Positions 45,024-58,043 of a stretch of 64,000 bases of DNA are shown piece by piece. Each line of letters starts with the position of its first letter. Position 1 is the stretch's first letter. The position numbers and the translations under genes were made by a program. The stretch lies in assembly GCA_037953625.1 (NCBI GenBank), contig CM075651.1:152722001-152786000 (forward strand). Direction: 5' to 3'. Below the pieces are notes generated by a model. The model ran no database searches. It saw nothing but the letters and a program-made list of their open reading frames with translations, and had not been told where the DNA came from. This stretch comes from Crotalaria pallida (taxonomy: Eukaryota; Streptophyta; Magnoliopsida; Fabales; Fabaceae).

Positions 45024-46316
45024 TATATCATTTTTTAAGGTTTCATCTTAAAACTAATTGACAATGAGAAAAACAGTCCAATAAGCATTTATATCATACC
45101 ACAAATTATAAGTAGACGATGCGATATTTTCAATATGCCCCCGCCAACTAAGCCTACCGGACCAGGCAAATGGTAACTTTTGACCCATAACAAAGAACAA
45201 CTCTGGGCTCATGACAATTAGAAAGAGGTTGGGCTTTACCTGTGACACTATGTAAAGATTTCATATCAATAGGTATTTAAACCATACCACATATTATAAG
45301 ACAAACTTCATTGGAGGGAGTGTGTTGAAAGTCACACATTGCTTGCTCAATAATATGTGGTATGATATTAAAGCTTGATCCTCTCGATGGTGTCACTCGC
45401 AGATGTTCAGTGATGCAAATTAGGTGGTGTGTTGGTAGTAATTAAGTCACACATTGAATGAGAATACGACTGACCAATACTTATAAAGGTTAAGACATCC
45501 CTCATCCCATGATTTAACTTTTGGGGTTGAGCTAGATCTAGTTGGCACAATTCTAATACGAGAAACTTTTTAAGAAAAATAATATGAAGAATAAAACAAA
45601 ATTTTAAAAAATTACTGTAATTTTCACTTTTTTATATATTTTAAAATAATTTTTTTATTCTAAGTGTGTTTTTGATATATCTGTTAAAACGAAATTATGA
45701 TTATTTTTTATGTGATTATAATCTGACAAGATTATTATATGTTAAAATTATAATCTGTTTATGTTTGTATATCTTAGCTGAAAAACGAATTTAAGCTGAT
45801 TTGTTTTGTTTTGATAGTGTAAAGAAAATTATTTTTAACTAATAATTTACAAAAAAAAAGGATATGAAGTGATAATGAAATAATTAATGTGTTGGAATGA
45901 TAAGGGTAGAATATAAAAAATTACATGGATCTAAAAAAAAATAATATTACAAAAATTAATATTCAGTTGCTATAAGGAAGCTTTTAGATTTTTATTATTT
46001 TTCCAAAAATATAATATAATATTATAATTTCAATTGACAAATTAACAGTTAAATTATGATTATTTTTGAAAAAAAATAAAACTATAATTTTAATCCTAAA
46101 CAAACACACCATCATAATTTAACTGAGTTATAAAAAATCGGATGGAGTATGTTTAAAGAAAACTATCAAAAAATAAAATAAAATAAACAATTAATATTTT
46201 TTAAAAAATTTAAAATAACTTATAAATAAAACCAAAAAAATTATTTAAAAATTGAGTTATAAAAAATCGGATGGAGTATGTGTTAGAGTAGTTTGCATCA
46301 AACAAAATTAATATTT
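45024..46316. other. Intergenic, repeat-derived, no gene
   Basis: 45300-45545 contains two 'agtcacacattg' phrases (about 45330 and 45450) that look like LTR debris. A near-identical block of about 28 bp (tgagttataaaaaatcggat..) occurs at about 46125 and 46255. Strongly AT-rich. Confidence 0.35.
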
Positions 46317-46992
46317 AAGGTAAATGTTAATAAGTGTCCTTAGTGCACTTGTTAACAAGTTAACTATAGTAAAAGTTCATTAAAACTTGTAGTACTATTT
46401 TTTTTTAATTTTCGAAAGGTGAAATGATATACTCCACTTATAATTATATTTCTTATCATAGTAACCCAAACCCTTACTAATAATATGAAAGTAACAACAT
46501 TTTTTCCCTATTTTCATACTAGAAAAATATTAAAGAGCGTCTTTATTGCAATTGTTAAAAAATTTAAAATATGAAAAATTATAAAAAATTGCATCTTTTA
46601 AACTCTTGACAAATGCGCAAACCCTTTGTACTAATACACCTCGGTTTTCTTTCTTGGGTCTCCGGCAACCTATTTTCTATGCCTATATACTCTTGGTTAC
46701 AGTGAAACTCCATGCATTGATGATTCCTTAGCCGTTTGATTTCTCTGACAACCTTTCCACGTGTGATTGCTGTCTTGATCTTGTAACCCGTCTCTCTCTT
46801 CTCTCTCTCAGTCATATATTCTCCTACAGCTTTACCCCACTCATTTCCTTTTTCCATTTCATTTTTCCTTTGGTTTTCATTTCTTCTCATTGTCTCATTT
46901 CACACTCTTTGTCTCCTCTCCCTCTCTCTCTCTCTGTCTCTCTCTCTCTCATTATTGAGCTCTCTCTAGATTTCTCAGATAGCTTGGAATCT
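46317..46992. other. Upstream region and CT-rich leader of the glucanase gene
   Basis: 46900-46960 is a CT-rich run (ctctctctctctgtctctct) typical of plant 5' leaders. A TATA-like tatatact lies near 46685. The part before 46600 holds a repeated 'tagtgcacttgttaac' MITE-like motif. Confidence 0.4.
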
Positions 46993-47191
46993 ATGGCTCT
47001 GCATCATTTTCTTCTTCTGCTTTGTGTAGTAGTAGTAGTGTCTTTTGTTGCCGCTGATGAAGGTGCATTTCTTGTACTACTCTTTACTTCTATGTTTTAT
47101 TTCTCTGTTGATTATGAGTTTTATGTCAAGAGATCCTATGTTTTTCTTTTCTGTTGTTATATTTGCATTCTGAATCTTTAATTGCTCTTTG

Positions 47192-47225
<34 letters not shown>

Positions 47226-50200
47226 TTCAACATGGGATGGCATAGTTTAGAGTTCATCAAGGAAAATAAAGTACATTTATTTGAAACTTCACAGTTCCTC
47301 TCTCAACTCATTTCTTGTTCATGCTCACCCTCAAGAAGATAATTTTTTGATGATTCCTAACCATATTTTCTGTGAGATTTTGGGGTGTACTTGCTTGGTG
47401 GAAATGACCCCTTGCCCGTTTGAGATTTAAGTAGTGTAGTTGAGTTCAGACAAAGTTAGAGATTAGAGTAGAGCTCTGTGAGATTCATGTACTAGCGTTA
47501 TTTAATTTAATATTTAGAGTTTGGAAAAGGTTTGATTGATGGGCATGATGTGGCCGAGTTAAATGAGTGAATGATTAAGTCTGCCAGCTGTTTTATTTTT
47601 GTTAGTCCTGTTTCCCAAATTTGTGTCCCCTTAACTATTCTCTTTTTTAGCTATACACTTAACTTATACAGTAGTACTACAGTAGTAGTACTAGATAGTA
47701 GAGAGATAATAGATTTATTTTTTTTTTAAAATTTTTATTTCAATTTTTAATGTCATCGATAAACTTTTGTAGCAAATATTTTTATTTATTCAATAATTTT
47801 TTAATTTATAATGATAATTATAAGGATAATTCTTAAAAGGGTCTTGTTAACAAGTGCCTAAGTTAAGGTTACTTTAAGAGAAAAAACAATCATAATTATA
47901 ACATTTATTCTTTTTTCGAGAATCTCGAAAAATTGCATTTTTCAATACCTTTTATCTATTTAAGTTGCTTATCAATTGTCATATTTTATAATATTACTAA
48001 TTTTATAATATTATTACTAATTACTAATTTTATAATATTACTAATTACTACTAATTACTAATAATATTACTAATTACTAATAATATCAATTAATTTTTTA
48101 AAAGGTGGGCACTTGTTGAGATTTTGTTAGTAAGAAAAAATATCACACGTCCCTGTTTGCTCCTCTTGAAAATATCAAAAGATACACTTTTTTAAATTTT
48201 TTTCACCACTTTTAATCTTGTTAGCCTTGTGTATACAGTACGGTATTTAGTAGGAGTACTATGTATGAATACTAGCGAGTAATAAAAGAGAGCATGCATA
48301 CTGAAATTATTGCTTATTTTTGACTGAGATAAAAACACTTGCCAATAAAATGATTAAAAAATAACAGGCTTTTATTGGTTGATGTTCTTGAATGCGGTCC
48401 ACTTGTGGGATCAGATATATTAAATGGAGTATGACGGGTCTTATGTCCTTCTATCCAGTCATTTATGGTCATTCTTTTCCACATTTGGCTGCGTGTATCA
48501 CTTTGGGAGAATGCCTGTGTTTTTCACATCACTTGAATAACGTATCTCTACACACAACTGCATAAGTAAGAGGTAGTAACTTTAGAAAAAAAATGTGCAT
48601 ATGCCGTAATATTATTCATCATTTTCATTGGGTATTTTCTTATATAAAAAAATATAAAACCACTTTCATTGGAGCAATTGTTTTAGTAAAAGGTTTTGCT
48701 TATTGGGGAAAACTATTCTATTAAAAACTAGGGTTTTTATTTACTCATACCACCTAACCCCAATAGTTGCATATTGAAAAATCAAAAGCTTAGTTTTCAA
48801 GGGTGTTGGGGCACTTGTTAGGGAATTCAAAATGGGTAAACGAAAACTAAATTTAACGGTTTTTATATGCTAAACTTATATTTTCAATGGAAAATAATCA
48901 TTTTTGGTTGCTTAAATAAAGTCCTTGGGGCATTTGTTACTACTCCATTTTTCAGTTTTCAATTAAAAACATTTTATCTTTTGATTTGATTCCTCAACGA
49001 ATACTATATTTATATGGCAGAGATTAGCATTTGCCTTTAAAAAAATTGCCTGCAACAATGTTAAACCTCATCATCAAATCATCAAATGATTGTTCCTTGC
49101 AGAACCATTTATTGGGGTGAATATTGGGACAGACCTTTCAGATATGCCACACCCTACTCAAGTAGCAGCACTACTTAAAGCACAGAAAATTCAACACGTT
49201 CGATTGTTTGATGCTGACCAAGCCATGCTCATTGCACTTGCAAAAACTGGCATTCAAGTTGTTGTAACTGTCCCTAATGATGAGCTCCTAGCAATTGGTC
49301 AATCAAATTCCACAGCTGCTAATTGGGTTTCCCACAATGTTGTAGCACATTATCCTGCCACCAATATCACAGCCATTTGTGTCGGTTCCGAGGTTTTAAC
49401 GACTCTCCCTAATGCAGCTAAAGTACTTGTCAATGCTATTAAGTACATCCATTCGGCACTCGTTGCGTCCAACCTTGATCGCCAAATTAAAGTTTCGACA
49501 CCCCTTTCCTCTTCCATCATCCTTGATTCATTTCCTCCTTCTCAGGCTTTCTTTAACCGCTCATTGAATCCGGTTTTAGTCCCCTTGCTTGATTTCCTGC
49601 AATCAAGCGGTTCTTATCTCATGCTCAATGTATACCCTTACTATGACTACATGCAATCGAACGGTGTCATTCCGTTGGATTACGCACTCTTCAAGCCTCT
49701 CCCTCCCAACAAAGAAGCAGTTGATTCTAATACCCTCCTTCATTACACCAATGTCTTTGATGCTATGGTTGATGCCGCGTATTTCGCCATGGCTTTTCTA
49801 AATTACACCAACATTCCTGTTGTAGTGACCGAGTCAGGGTGGCCCTCGAAAGGTGACAGCAACGAGCCGGATGCAACGGTGGACAATGCTAATACTTACA
49901 ACAGCAATTTGATCAAGCATGTGCTGAACAAAACTGGAACCCCGAAACATCCTGGAATCGCAGTTAGTACTTACATCTATGAGCTCTACAATGAGGATAC
50001 GAAGCCTGGGCCGACGTCAGAGAAAAACTGGGGGCTTTTTGATGCGAACGGAGAACCTATTTACATTTTACGCTTGACAGGGTCAGGAGATACCTTAGCA
50101 AATGATACCGGCAATTCAACATTCTGCGTGGCTAAGGATGGCGCTGACCCGAAGATGCTGCAGGCTGCATTGGATTGGGCATGTGGACCGGGCAAGGTGG

Positions 50201-50772
50201 AATGCTCTCCGTTGCTACAAGGTCAACCATGCTATGAGCCAGACAATGTGATTGCACATGCAAATTATGCTTTTGACACTTACTATCATAAGATGGGAAA
50301 GACCCCTGATTCGTGCGACTTCAATGGAGTGGCTACGATCTCCTCCACAGATCCAAGTAAATTAAATTACTATTTCGATCTGCTTTTCGATCTAAAAAAC
50401 ATTTTTGTTGTTCTAATGTCTGTAAATGACTCATAGGAAAATTAACATATTTTTGGAATAATTGTTGCAGGTCATGGTTCTTGCGTATTTCCAGGAAGGT
50501 AAGACATTTGCTTCTCTGATTTGATTGATTCATTTTTAATATAAATGTTTGCTTGCATTGTGTCATTAGTATTGTTGCTTATAAGTGGTGTTGGTTTGTG
50601 AATGAATATATGCAGTCTTGGCAAAAATGGCACCTTGGCTAACTTCACAGCACCATCAACGAATTCTACAAATTCAGATTCTTCAGCCTACAATCTCCGC
50701 AGTTGTGAATTGAGAATTAGAAACCTTCTAATGGTGACTGGATTTATATTATGCGGATTGGCTTTGCTATAA
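46993..50772 (+). CDS. GPI-anchored glucan endo-1,3-beta-glucosidase (GH17 with X8 domain)
   Basis: Exons 46993-47062, 49103-50356, 50471-50498, 50616-50772 (GT..AG joins, phases agree), 502 aa plus TAA. Signal peptide MALHHFLLLLCVVVVVSFVA; GH17 domain about 24-345 with acid/base Glu in CVGSEVL and nucleophile Glu in VTESGWPSKG; X8/CBM43 domain about 365-450 from FCVAKDGADPKML through WACGPGKVECSPL to GSCVFPG; Ser/Thr/Asn-rich linker; hydrophobic tail LLMVTGFILCGLALL consistent with a GPI signal. It cuts beta-1,3-glucan (callose) at the cell wall or plasmodesmata; X8 binds the same glucan. The first intron (about 2 kb) right after the signal peptide and the small exon inside X8 fit this plant family (Arabidopsis glucan endo-1,3-beta-glucosidase 2/3-like). 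Intact, no odd residues seen. Confidence 0.92.
47995..48090. repeat. Low-complexity TAATATTACTAATTACTA repeat in intron 1
   Basis: Short irregular tandem copies of attactaat/ataatatt within the first intron of the glucanase gene. The same intron holds a T-run at about 47189-47220 and 'aacaagtgcc' MITE-like phrases near 47846 and 48110. Confidence 0.6.
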
Positions 50773-51790
50773 AGTGGTATAAGTCAGAACATGAGTTACT
50801 CATTCAAAAATTTTGTGGTGGATGATGATGATTGATGATGCAACATGTTGGTTTTGGTAGCATTGTTCAGATTGGTCAATCAATTTTGTACAAAAAAACT
50901 AGTTAAGGGTTTGGACTGATTGTAGCGGCAATTGAATCCTAATTGGAGTATTATTCTTTTCAACTAGAATTCATTCAATCTTTATATTGAGGTTATTTAC
51001 ATTTTTAATTGTCTATTTATAATTTCTATAATCAATGAAGGTTTTATAATATAAAAAACATAAAACAATGATTTATACAAAGTATTGTTCCGTTAGCTCT
51101 CTGTATCCCTGATGGTATCTATATCATGAGACTTAGGATACAACTTAAAAGAGAGTTGAGAATGAGTATTAAAATGTGGTATGTTACTATGTTTTGTTCA
51201 TAAGGTTCTCTTCATGTTAATGAGGACTTGTTTTAGGTTACTGATTTTATTTTCTAGCTTTTTTGTTGATTTTTTAGGTTACTGATTAGGCCTGAAAATG
51301 AAGTATTGCAAGAATACATTATAACCGCAAATGATATGTCAGCTCTCACACTGCAAGTTAACCAGCGTTTTTGCAAATAATTTTCAATAATTTTTTAGTT
51401 GAAGCTGTTTTTAAAGTGACTTTATCTTCCAAGTAATCAATTTAAAGGCGCATACTATTTACTACTTTTTACCCCATAGCACGGGTTATTAACATTATTA
51501 TCAGTGTTCAATGCCTTCCAACCGCAAATCCAAACGGATCCTATATTATCACTTATATGATATTTATTGACATAATAATATTTAAATGTGAATTAAAAAT
51601 GAAATATTGATACCAAAGAGTATATTTTTTAAATATACGATATTCTAATTTATAATAACTTAAAAAAAAATTATAATACATTTAGAATTCCTTTGGTGGT
51701 AAGATAATCTATTTTATCCTAGAGTTCGGTGAGCAACACAATAAAAAAATGTTATTATGTTAACATGATAGATAGTAGAGTATATAATAT
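50773..51790. other. 3' flank of the glucanase gene, intergenic
   Basis: Likely 3' UTR up to roughly 51060. Beyond that AT-rich sequence with no gene. Confidence 0.4.
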
Positions 51791-51796
51791 TTAAAA

Positions 51797-51925
51797 ACTG
51801 GAGGGGAACTTCACAGTCTCGGCACCTGGAGCAACATGGGTGAGGTGCCTCTCAAGAGATGTTCTCCACAAGGATTCGAGCTTCTGACCTTATGGTCTTA
51901 TGGGTTCTCAATATTCTTATGGTCA
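51797..51925 (+). mobile_element. Possible SINE-like fragment
   Basis: A less AT-rich 130-bp island with a box B-like ggattcgagcttctgacc. No target duplication or A-tail could be fixed, so this is tentative. Confidence 0.3.
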
Positions 51926-52167
51926 AACTCATATTCTTATCATATTCTATCATCTCTCAAATATGAGTACTATGAGGTTCTAGTAAATGGTATGTCAAAG
52001 AATATTTGTAGGTAGATGATATTAATAATGTTCTTTTTGCCCTAGAATTTGTATTTTAAGGTGATAATCAATTTCTTGTCATTATATCTCAGTTTATTTT
52101 GAGTCTTAATATCTAATTTTAGATATTTATATCCTATTTTAATGTCAATATTATATATTAGTATCTT

Positions 52168-52206
<39 letters not shown>

Positions 52207-53375
52207 GGAATTTGAAATGCCGTACTTGTACTTTTTTATTTTTAAATATTATACCCGGTACTCGGTATCATATCCGGGTTTGATGTCGAACTTGTATTGG
52301 TGATACTTTCTATCCTATATTATCTTTATCTCATCCTAATCACCAAACACACATTAATATTTCATTATAACCGCAAATGAATTTGACATTATCGATGAGC
52401 AACATGCAATCGAGAAATCTGTATTCACATCTATGAACTTGTCCTCTGGAAGATTGAATGAAAACATCTATGTAAAATTATTTTTAAAAAATAGTCAATA
52501 CTAATTGGTATCCCTCCAATACTCTTAATCGTTGATTTATTGATTGATTGCTAAGTGAAAGGCTCAGTCAACTAACAATCTTGCAAATTCAATTTTTGAA
52601 ATTGGAAAGATAACAAAGAAAATGTTGCATGGCTTGCCGTGTCATGAGGATGCAATCAAAAAGGTTTTGACAAAAAAAAAACATTATAAATGCTTCTATC
52701 AATATACGGGAATTGCATCATAAGAAGGGAAAAAAAAAAGAGAATATGAGAAAAAGAAAACTTATGTAATAAAGTGAGAAATAGAGATTATATACTAGTA
52801 AGAGTTTGAGGTTTGAGAAAAAAATGGTATCTTTTCAAAATAAAGGGAGTTAACTAATTAATTGAGGATAAAAAAACTAAGGCAAATGTTAACAAGTGCC
52901 TTTAGTGCATTTGTTAAGAATGACACTTGTTAAGAAGACAAAAAAAAAAAAAAGTAAAACCAACAAAGCCCAACATAGTTGGTAGATAGCTGGATTCCTT
53001 ACGACATGAAAGAATGTGCACCTATGATTGTTATTCAAATACTAGAAACCTTAACAAATGCCCTAGTTAGCAATACCCAAAAACTAATTCCCTAAAATGG
53101 TTTTGTACTTTTGGGGCATCAAAGTCCATGTCTTTCCACAAGACAAAACTTGAGACCCTTTCCATCCAAATATAAAGGGGGAAATACTGTAAAACTTTTA
53201 TGCCAAAAAAAATAACTGAATTAGCTTGGTCACAGGTCATCTCATCTAAAAAAAATAAAAATAAAAAACTGAAGGGTATGTTGTATCATCACTCATCAGT
53301 AATCATATTCAAAAGTGATTTCCTTTTTCTATGGTTATTAAAGAGGGATTTGATTTTAAAGGACAAAATATGATA
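51926..53375. other. Intergenic, AT-rich
   Basis: (AT)n microsatellite at about 52161-52203. 52882-52935 carries 'aacaagtgcctttagtgcat' and the inverted 'acttgttaag', as near 46.3 kb. No gene recognised. Confidence 0.35.
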
Positions 53376-53634
53376 TTTCCTTCGTCCCTAATTATAAGAC
53401 CCTTTTGAAAAATTTCATGTTCATTAAGAAAGTTTTTAGTTATTTGTATTGAAAATGTGAACTTTTGATATGTATTTTCAAAATTACCTCAATTAATATT
53501 ATTGGGAATCTAAAAAATGTTAAATAAGTAAAAATGTTTGTGAAAAAAAGTAATTATTTATTATTGAAATTTGGTATGAAATCTTATAAATAAGGACCAA
53601 ATAAAAATGTCAAGAAGATTAGGGAGAGAGGGAG
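53376..53634. mobile_element. Stowaway-type MITE (family I)
   Basis: Left tttccttcgtccctaatta after TA (53374-53375), right agggagagagggag before TA (53635-53636). Internal sequence matches 615-853. Confidence 0.8.
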
Positions 53635-53636
53635 TA

Positions 53637-55072
53637 ATTTGTTTCGTTTGCTTGGTCATCTCTTTTATTAAGGCATCTCATCTAATCTTTTTATTGATAT
53701 TTAAATGGGACATTGATCTTTTCAAATTTGTTTATTCTTGCATAAATTTTAAAAAGTCTTTTTTTTAATAATCTTTAAGGACCAAATAAGGTTATGCCCA
53801 ATTCCATAAAAAAAAATTGCTCATTTTGTTCCTCAATTGAAAAAGGACCAAATGTGCATTATACTAGTAATTTGTAACTGAAACATTAGTAAAATATTAG
53901 TAAAATCTAAAATGCAACCACATCTTAAGTAACAATAATAAATCATATTAAAGGAATAGAATAAAGCCTTGGACTATAAGGGGTGCTAGGGCTCGGATGG
54001 GAAGGCCCAAATTCCTGATCGAAATGATCAACTTATTAAGCTTGTGCTTAGTTGTTAATACAAAGATTTTACATCTACCAAGATACAAAATAAAATAATC
54101 ACACAGGAAAAAAAAAACATTTCAAAATTCGTATGTATATTATTACACTAATCAAGTGTTGCATGAGAACTAAAATTAGAAAAAAAAAAAAACCTCAAAT
54201 TATTTTAAACTTTTGATGGGTGATTGCCCTCAGTCAAAGGCCATGTTTTTTCCACATGAGAAAACTTGACATGGGTAAAGATCCCTTTCAATTAAGCCAA
54301 AAATCTGCTTAAAGTGCTTGACAAAGCCTTCTCCCAAACCCTAAAGGAAGAGGAATATTGACCCTCTCCAATTAGAGAAAGAAATTAGGCAAAATCAAGT
54401 TCAAAAAGCTAATCATAAGGCCTAAAAGAAAAGGATCACAAGCCCCATCCAGCTTCTATTCGGTGTGGTTAAAGCAAAAAAATCATCATCGAGCATTCCA
54501 CATCAAAATAAATAAATAAATAATAAAAATTAAAAAAATGTGCAACTGAATTCAATTAAAAGCTATAAACTTTGGCAATAAATCAATTGAATATGAACAA
54601 TAATAGAACCCAGAAGGCTAAAACCAATAACCAAAGAAAATCAATAAAATGTTTTTAAAAAAAGAAAAGTGTATCCTCTATGCTATGGTTTAGAGCAACA
54701 GAGAATGATAACCGATGCATAATTTGATGTAGTACAAACTAAATCGGAAAATGAAATAAGGGGAGTTTATTTGGAGAGGTGAAATGGAGGGTTACGAGAA
54801 AAGGTGAGAGATTAGATCTGAGAAAAATGGTGAGGAAGTTAGGTTATTAATAACCGTGATTGGGCTGGGCTGGGCTTTTGGGTTTGTGCGCTAGAAGTGT
54901 GCCGAAAATAATGGGAGTAGTGCACTAGTGCCTTAGTGCGTGTTTACTCTAATTATTCAGACTTCTTCTCTTCTCCCTAAATATACTCCCATTCTAAACG
55001 TAAGATTTGTTATTCTTTCTAAAAAGAAATTTATGTTCAACGTGAAGTTGGATTAGTGTTATTAATGAAATT
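53637..55072. other. Intergenic, no gene recognised
   Basis: 54200-54900 is somewhat less AT-rich with short purine-rich runs. No frame, tRNA or hairpin strong enough to call. Confidence 0.3.
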
Positions 55073-55088
55073 ATAATTGCAAATATTT

Positions 55089-55186
55089 CTTTTTTACAAG
55101 GGAGGTCTGAGACTAGAACCCATGACCTGGGAAGGGGGAAATCTGAAGTGTCTCTGCAGTCACCGACTGGACTGTCTTACGCAGAC
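55089..55186 (-). mobile_element. tRNA-derived SINE (minus orientation)
   Basis: Perfect 16-bp target duplication ataattgcaaatattt at 55073-55088 and 55187-55202. On the minus strand a box B-like ggttctagtctc and a short A-rich tail (plus strand cttttttac). 98 bp, likely 5'-truncated. Confidence 0.7.
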
Positions 55187-55418
55187 ATAATTGCAAATAT
55201 TTAATATACCTTTTGGAAATTATTTTTTACAACTGTTATTCAAACTTTAAAAATTATTGACTTAATAGAAATTAAAATAATATCTTAAAAATAAGGAAAA
55301 AAAATATTCTTAGAAGGATCTTCCTTGGTATATATGAGACCGGAAATTCTAGAAGTTTGGGCAAACACATAAAATTCAAAAGTTTTTGCTCATAAAAAAA
55401 TTCAAAAGCATTATTATT

Positions 55419-55913
55419 CCATCTGTTTTACAAGGATGATAACAAATTGAAAAAGTAAAAAAAAAAAAGGAAATATGCATCCAATTATTTTTAACACATT
55501 AACCAATTATAAAACAATTACTCCCGCCGGTCCTATTTATAAGACTCTTTTGGAGTTTTTCACTCCCACCAAGGAAAATGATTAAATTAGTTAGTGACAT
55601 TGAAAATGTGAAAATTTGATATACTATTTCAAAATTACCCCTATAATTATTATTGGAACTCTAAAAAGTCTAAAAAGTGTAGAGTTATTTGGGGTCTTTC
55701 TGGAAAAAAAGTAATTAAATGCTATTGAAAATTGAAATGGGGTTTTATAAATAGGACCAAAATAAAAATCCCAAAAGGATCTTATAAATAGAACCGGAGG
55801 GAGTACTAATTTAATGCATTTTAGATGGATCAATCAATCGCATTCAAATTTTATAATTTTTTATTTTTTATTTTAATTTTAGTTACATTTTTTACCATCT
55901 TTATAAGACAGAA
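55419..55913. mobile_element. Decayed outer MITE hosting a Stowaway
   Basis: Left 'tctgttttacaaggatgata' and right 'taccatctttataagacag' are degenerate inverted ends around the element at 55521-55803. Resembles family II. Confidence 0.45.
55521..55803. mobile_element. Stowaway-type MITE (family IV)
   Basis: Termini ctcccgccggtcctattta / taaatagaaccggagggag, TA at 55519-55520 and 55804-55805, 283 bp. Related to 57088-57359. Confidence 0.85.
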
Positions 55914-55914
55914 G

Positions 55915-55951
<37 letters not shown>

Positions 55952-56032
55952 AAAAAAAAACTTGGAAGCAAAGCAGCAACCATAAACCCCTGTTCGCCCC
56001 CCCCCCCCCAAATATGTTACAAAGTAATCTTT

Positions 56033-57027
56033 ACGGCTTGAATTATAAGCAACAAAGAAGACATTTTATTTGATTTAAAATATAAACAAAAGTAATTAAT
56101 CTTAAATTTTATTTCATTCCATTCGTGTTATAGACCTGAAAATTAGATCATGAATCTGGTTTACCGGTATAAGGTATGAGGTACCTGTGAGACCCAAGTA
56201 CACTTCTTAACCGTTTACCGGTATGAGGCCCCCAAGTGGCTCAATCCATGTCTTCTATCCTTCTTATCGGTATGTCTTCTATCCTTGTTACCGGTCTGTT
56301 TTCTATCATTCTTATCGGAATGAGGCCCCAAGTGGCCCAATTCAAGTCTTCTATTCTTCTTATCGGTATGTCTTCTATCCGGTATACCGGTATGGAGCCC
56401 CGAAAGGCCCAATGACCTCTCCAAACCGGTATACAGGTAACTCAAGATACCCAACGGTCATGACAAGTCTTAACGAGCTTGGCCTAGGATTCCCTTTGCA
56501 ATGATACCAGCAATAAACCCAAGGTAACCATTCAACATAGGATTCCATCTTCATTATACCTGTCATTAACCACCTACTGTTAGTGAGAATCCGGTAAAAC
56601 CCATTGATGAAGAAGGAACACAACGGTAAGGATGAAAGGCTTATATAAGTGCAGCAAGGATATACCAGGTATTAACCTTACTCATTCACGCTGACACACA
56701 CCACACCCAAGTAAACGACAATAGAGCTGATATCTTGGTAATCAATGTGCCATTCTTCAGTATGAAAGCAACGAGTAGAGGAATCGGACACTTGATCGTA
56801 TAGTTCAAATACCAAAGATTTTACGACAGAACAATTCTCAATGCTACTTTCTTAAAACATACATAGAAAATTGTTTTTTTATTTAATTTTTGTTTCATTC
56901 TTAATACTACTTTTCTAAAATACCTATATTTTTTTATTATTTTGAGAAAATTAAATACAATCAACTAACCTTCTTAATAAGTGTGAAAGTAGTTGAATTT
57001 GCTTATATTGTAAGCCGGAGGGTGTAC
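56033..57027. mobile_element. Stowaway family III remnant split by a solo LTR
   Basis: Left part (56033-56125, 'cggcttgaattataagcaac') and right part (56834-57027, ending 'attgtaagccggagggtgt') together match the element at 9220-9503. The solo LTR 56126-56833 separates them. Confidence 0.65.
56126..56833 (+). repeat. Solo LTR of the tgttatggacc Gypsy-type family
   Basis: 708 bp, tgttatagacc.. to ..tacgacagaaca, flanked by attcg/attct (4 of 5 bases identical). Matches the 3' LTR of the element at 37044-39771 in start, end and repeated accggtat motifs. TATA-like cttatataag near 56640. No internal region. Confidence 0.75.
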
Positions 57028-57087
57028 TATTTAATATTGATTGTTCCCCTCTTATTAGTACTGTAATTAATTCTTTCATTTTAAGTA

Positions 57088-57359
57088 CTCCCTCCCGTTT
57101 TATTTATAAGACCATTTTGAGATTTTTATTTTGATCCTATTTATAAGATCCGTTTTCAATTTTTAATAGCATTTAATATTTCTTTCCACAAACACCCCTA
57201 TTAAGCCAACACTTTTTATAGTTTCAATAATAATTATGAGGATAGTTTTGAAAAAGTATATCAAATTTTCACATTTCCAATATCAATAACCAATTTATTT
57301 ACTTTCTTTGATGGGAGTAAAAAACCTCAAAATGATCTTATAAATAGAACCGGAGGGAG
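57088..57359. mobile_element. Stowaway-type MITE (family IV)
   Basis: ctccctcccgttttattta / taaatagaaccggagggag, TA at 57086-57087 and 57360-57361, 272 bp. Confidence 0.85.
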
Positions 57360-57395
57360 TATAATGTAATAAAAAGTAATTACTGTAATTTCTTA

Positions 57396-57740
57396 CTCCC
57401 CCGTTTCATTGAGTTTGGACTTTTAGGCTTTTTTTTTTGTTTCACAATGTTTGGACTTTTACATTTTCAATACATAAACATTTTTTTTTTCAATTTTAAC
57501 CTCATTCAATCATTTCATTCACTCCTTATTAATTATACTTTTATCATCTCTCTCATCTCTAAACCACTATACATTAATTAATGGACACACTTACTAATAA
57601 AAATTAAATATTACTACAATTTTCAATAAGAATTAAATAGAGTCATTTTGGACAAACTATACATAATACTTACAATAATCAACACTTTCTTAATCTATGT
57701 GCTCAGGCCTAAAAGGCCAAACTCAATGAAACAGAGGGAG
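57396..57740. mobile_element. Stowaway-type MITE (family V)
   Basis: ctcccccgtttcattgagt / actcaatgaaacagagggag, TA at 57394-57395 and 57741-57742, 345 bp. The inverted repeat continues inward (ttggacttttaggc against gcctaaaaggccaa). The copy at 281-575 is a truncated relative. Confidence 0.85.
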
Positions 57741-57856
57741 TATTTATTAAGAAAGTTAGTTGAATGCATTTAATTTTCTCAAATTTATAAAAAATAGAGC
57801 TATTATAAGAAATATGCATTAGAAATGGAACAAAAATTAGATGAAATAATCACTTT

Positions 57857-58032
57857 TTTTTTTGCACTCTTTGGCCAGTACCACAGGTGTCCCCAAGAGC
57901 ATACTTAATAGGGAACCCTTGAGACTAATTCTGCACGAGGTCGCGTTCCTATAGCTCTCCCAGCTGGATGTGTTAACCAGGAATCGAACCTGAGATTTCT
58001 TTCTCAAACCCCATTTCCCCGTTGATGACGAG
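57857..58032 (-). mobile_element. tRNA-derived SINE (minus orientation)
   Basis: Perfect 11-bp target duplication ataatcacttt (57846-57856, 58033-58043), T-run at the left (A-tail on minus) and, on the minus strand, a consensus box B ggttcgattcc. It sits in a family III MITE remnant. Confidence 0.75.
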
Positions 58033-58043
58033 ATAATCACTTT

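Noticed and set aside
45300..45545. TRIM-type retrotransposon
   Set aside because: Two 'agtcacacattg' phrases suggest LTRs, but no primer site, polypurine tract or target duplication could be placed.
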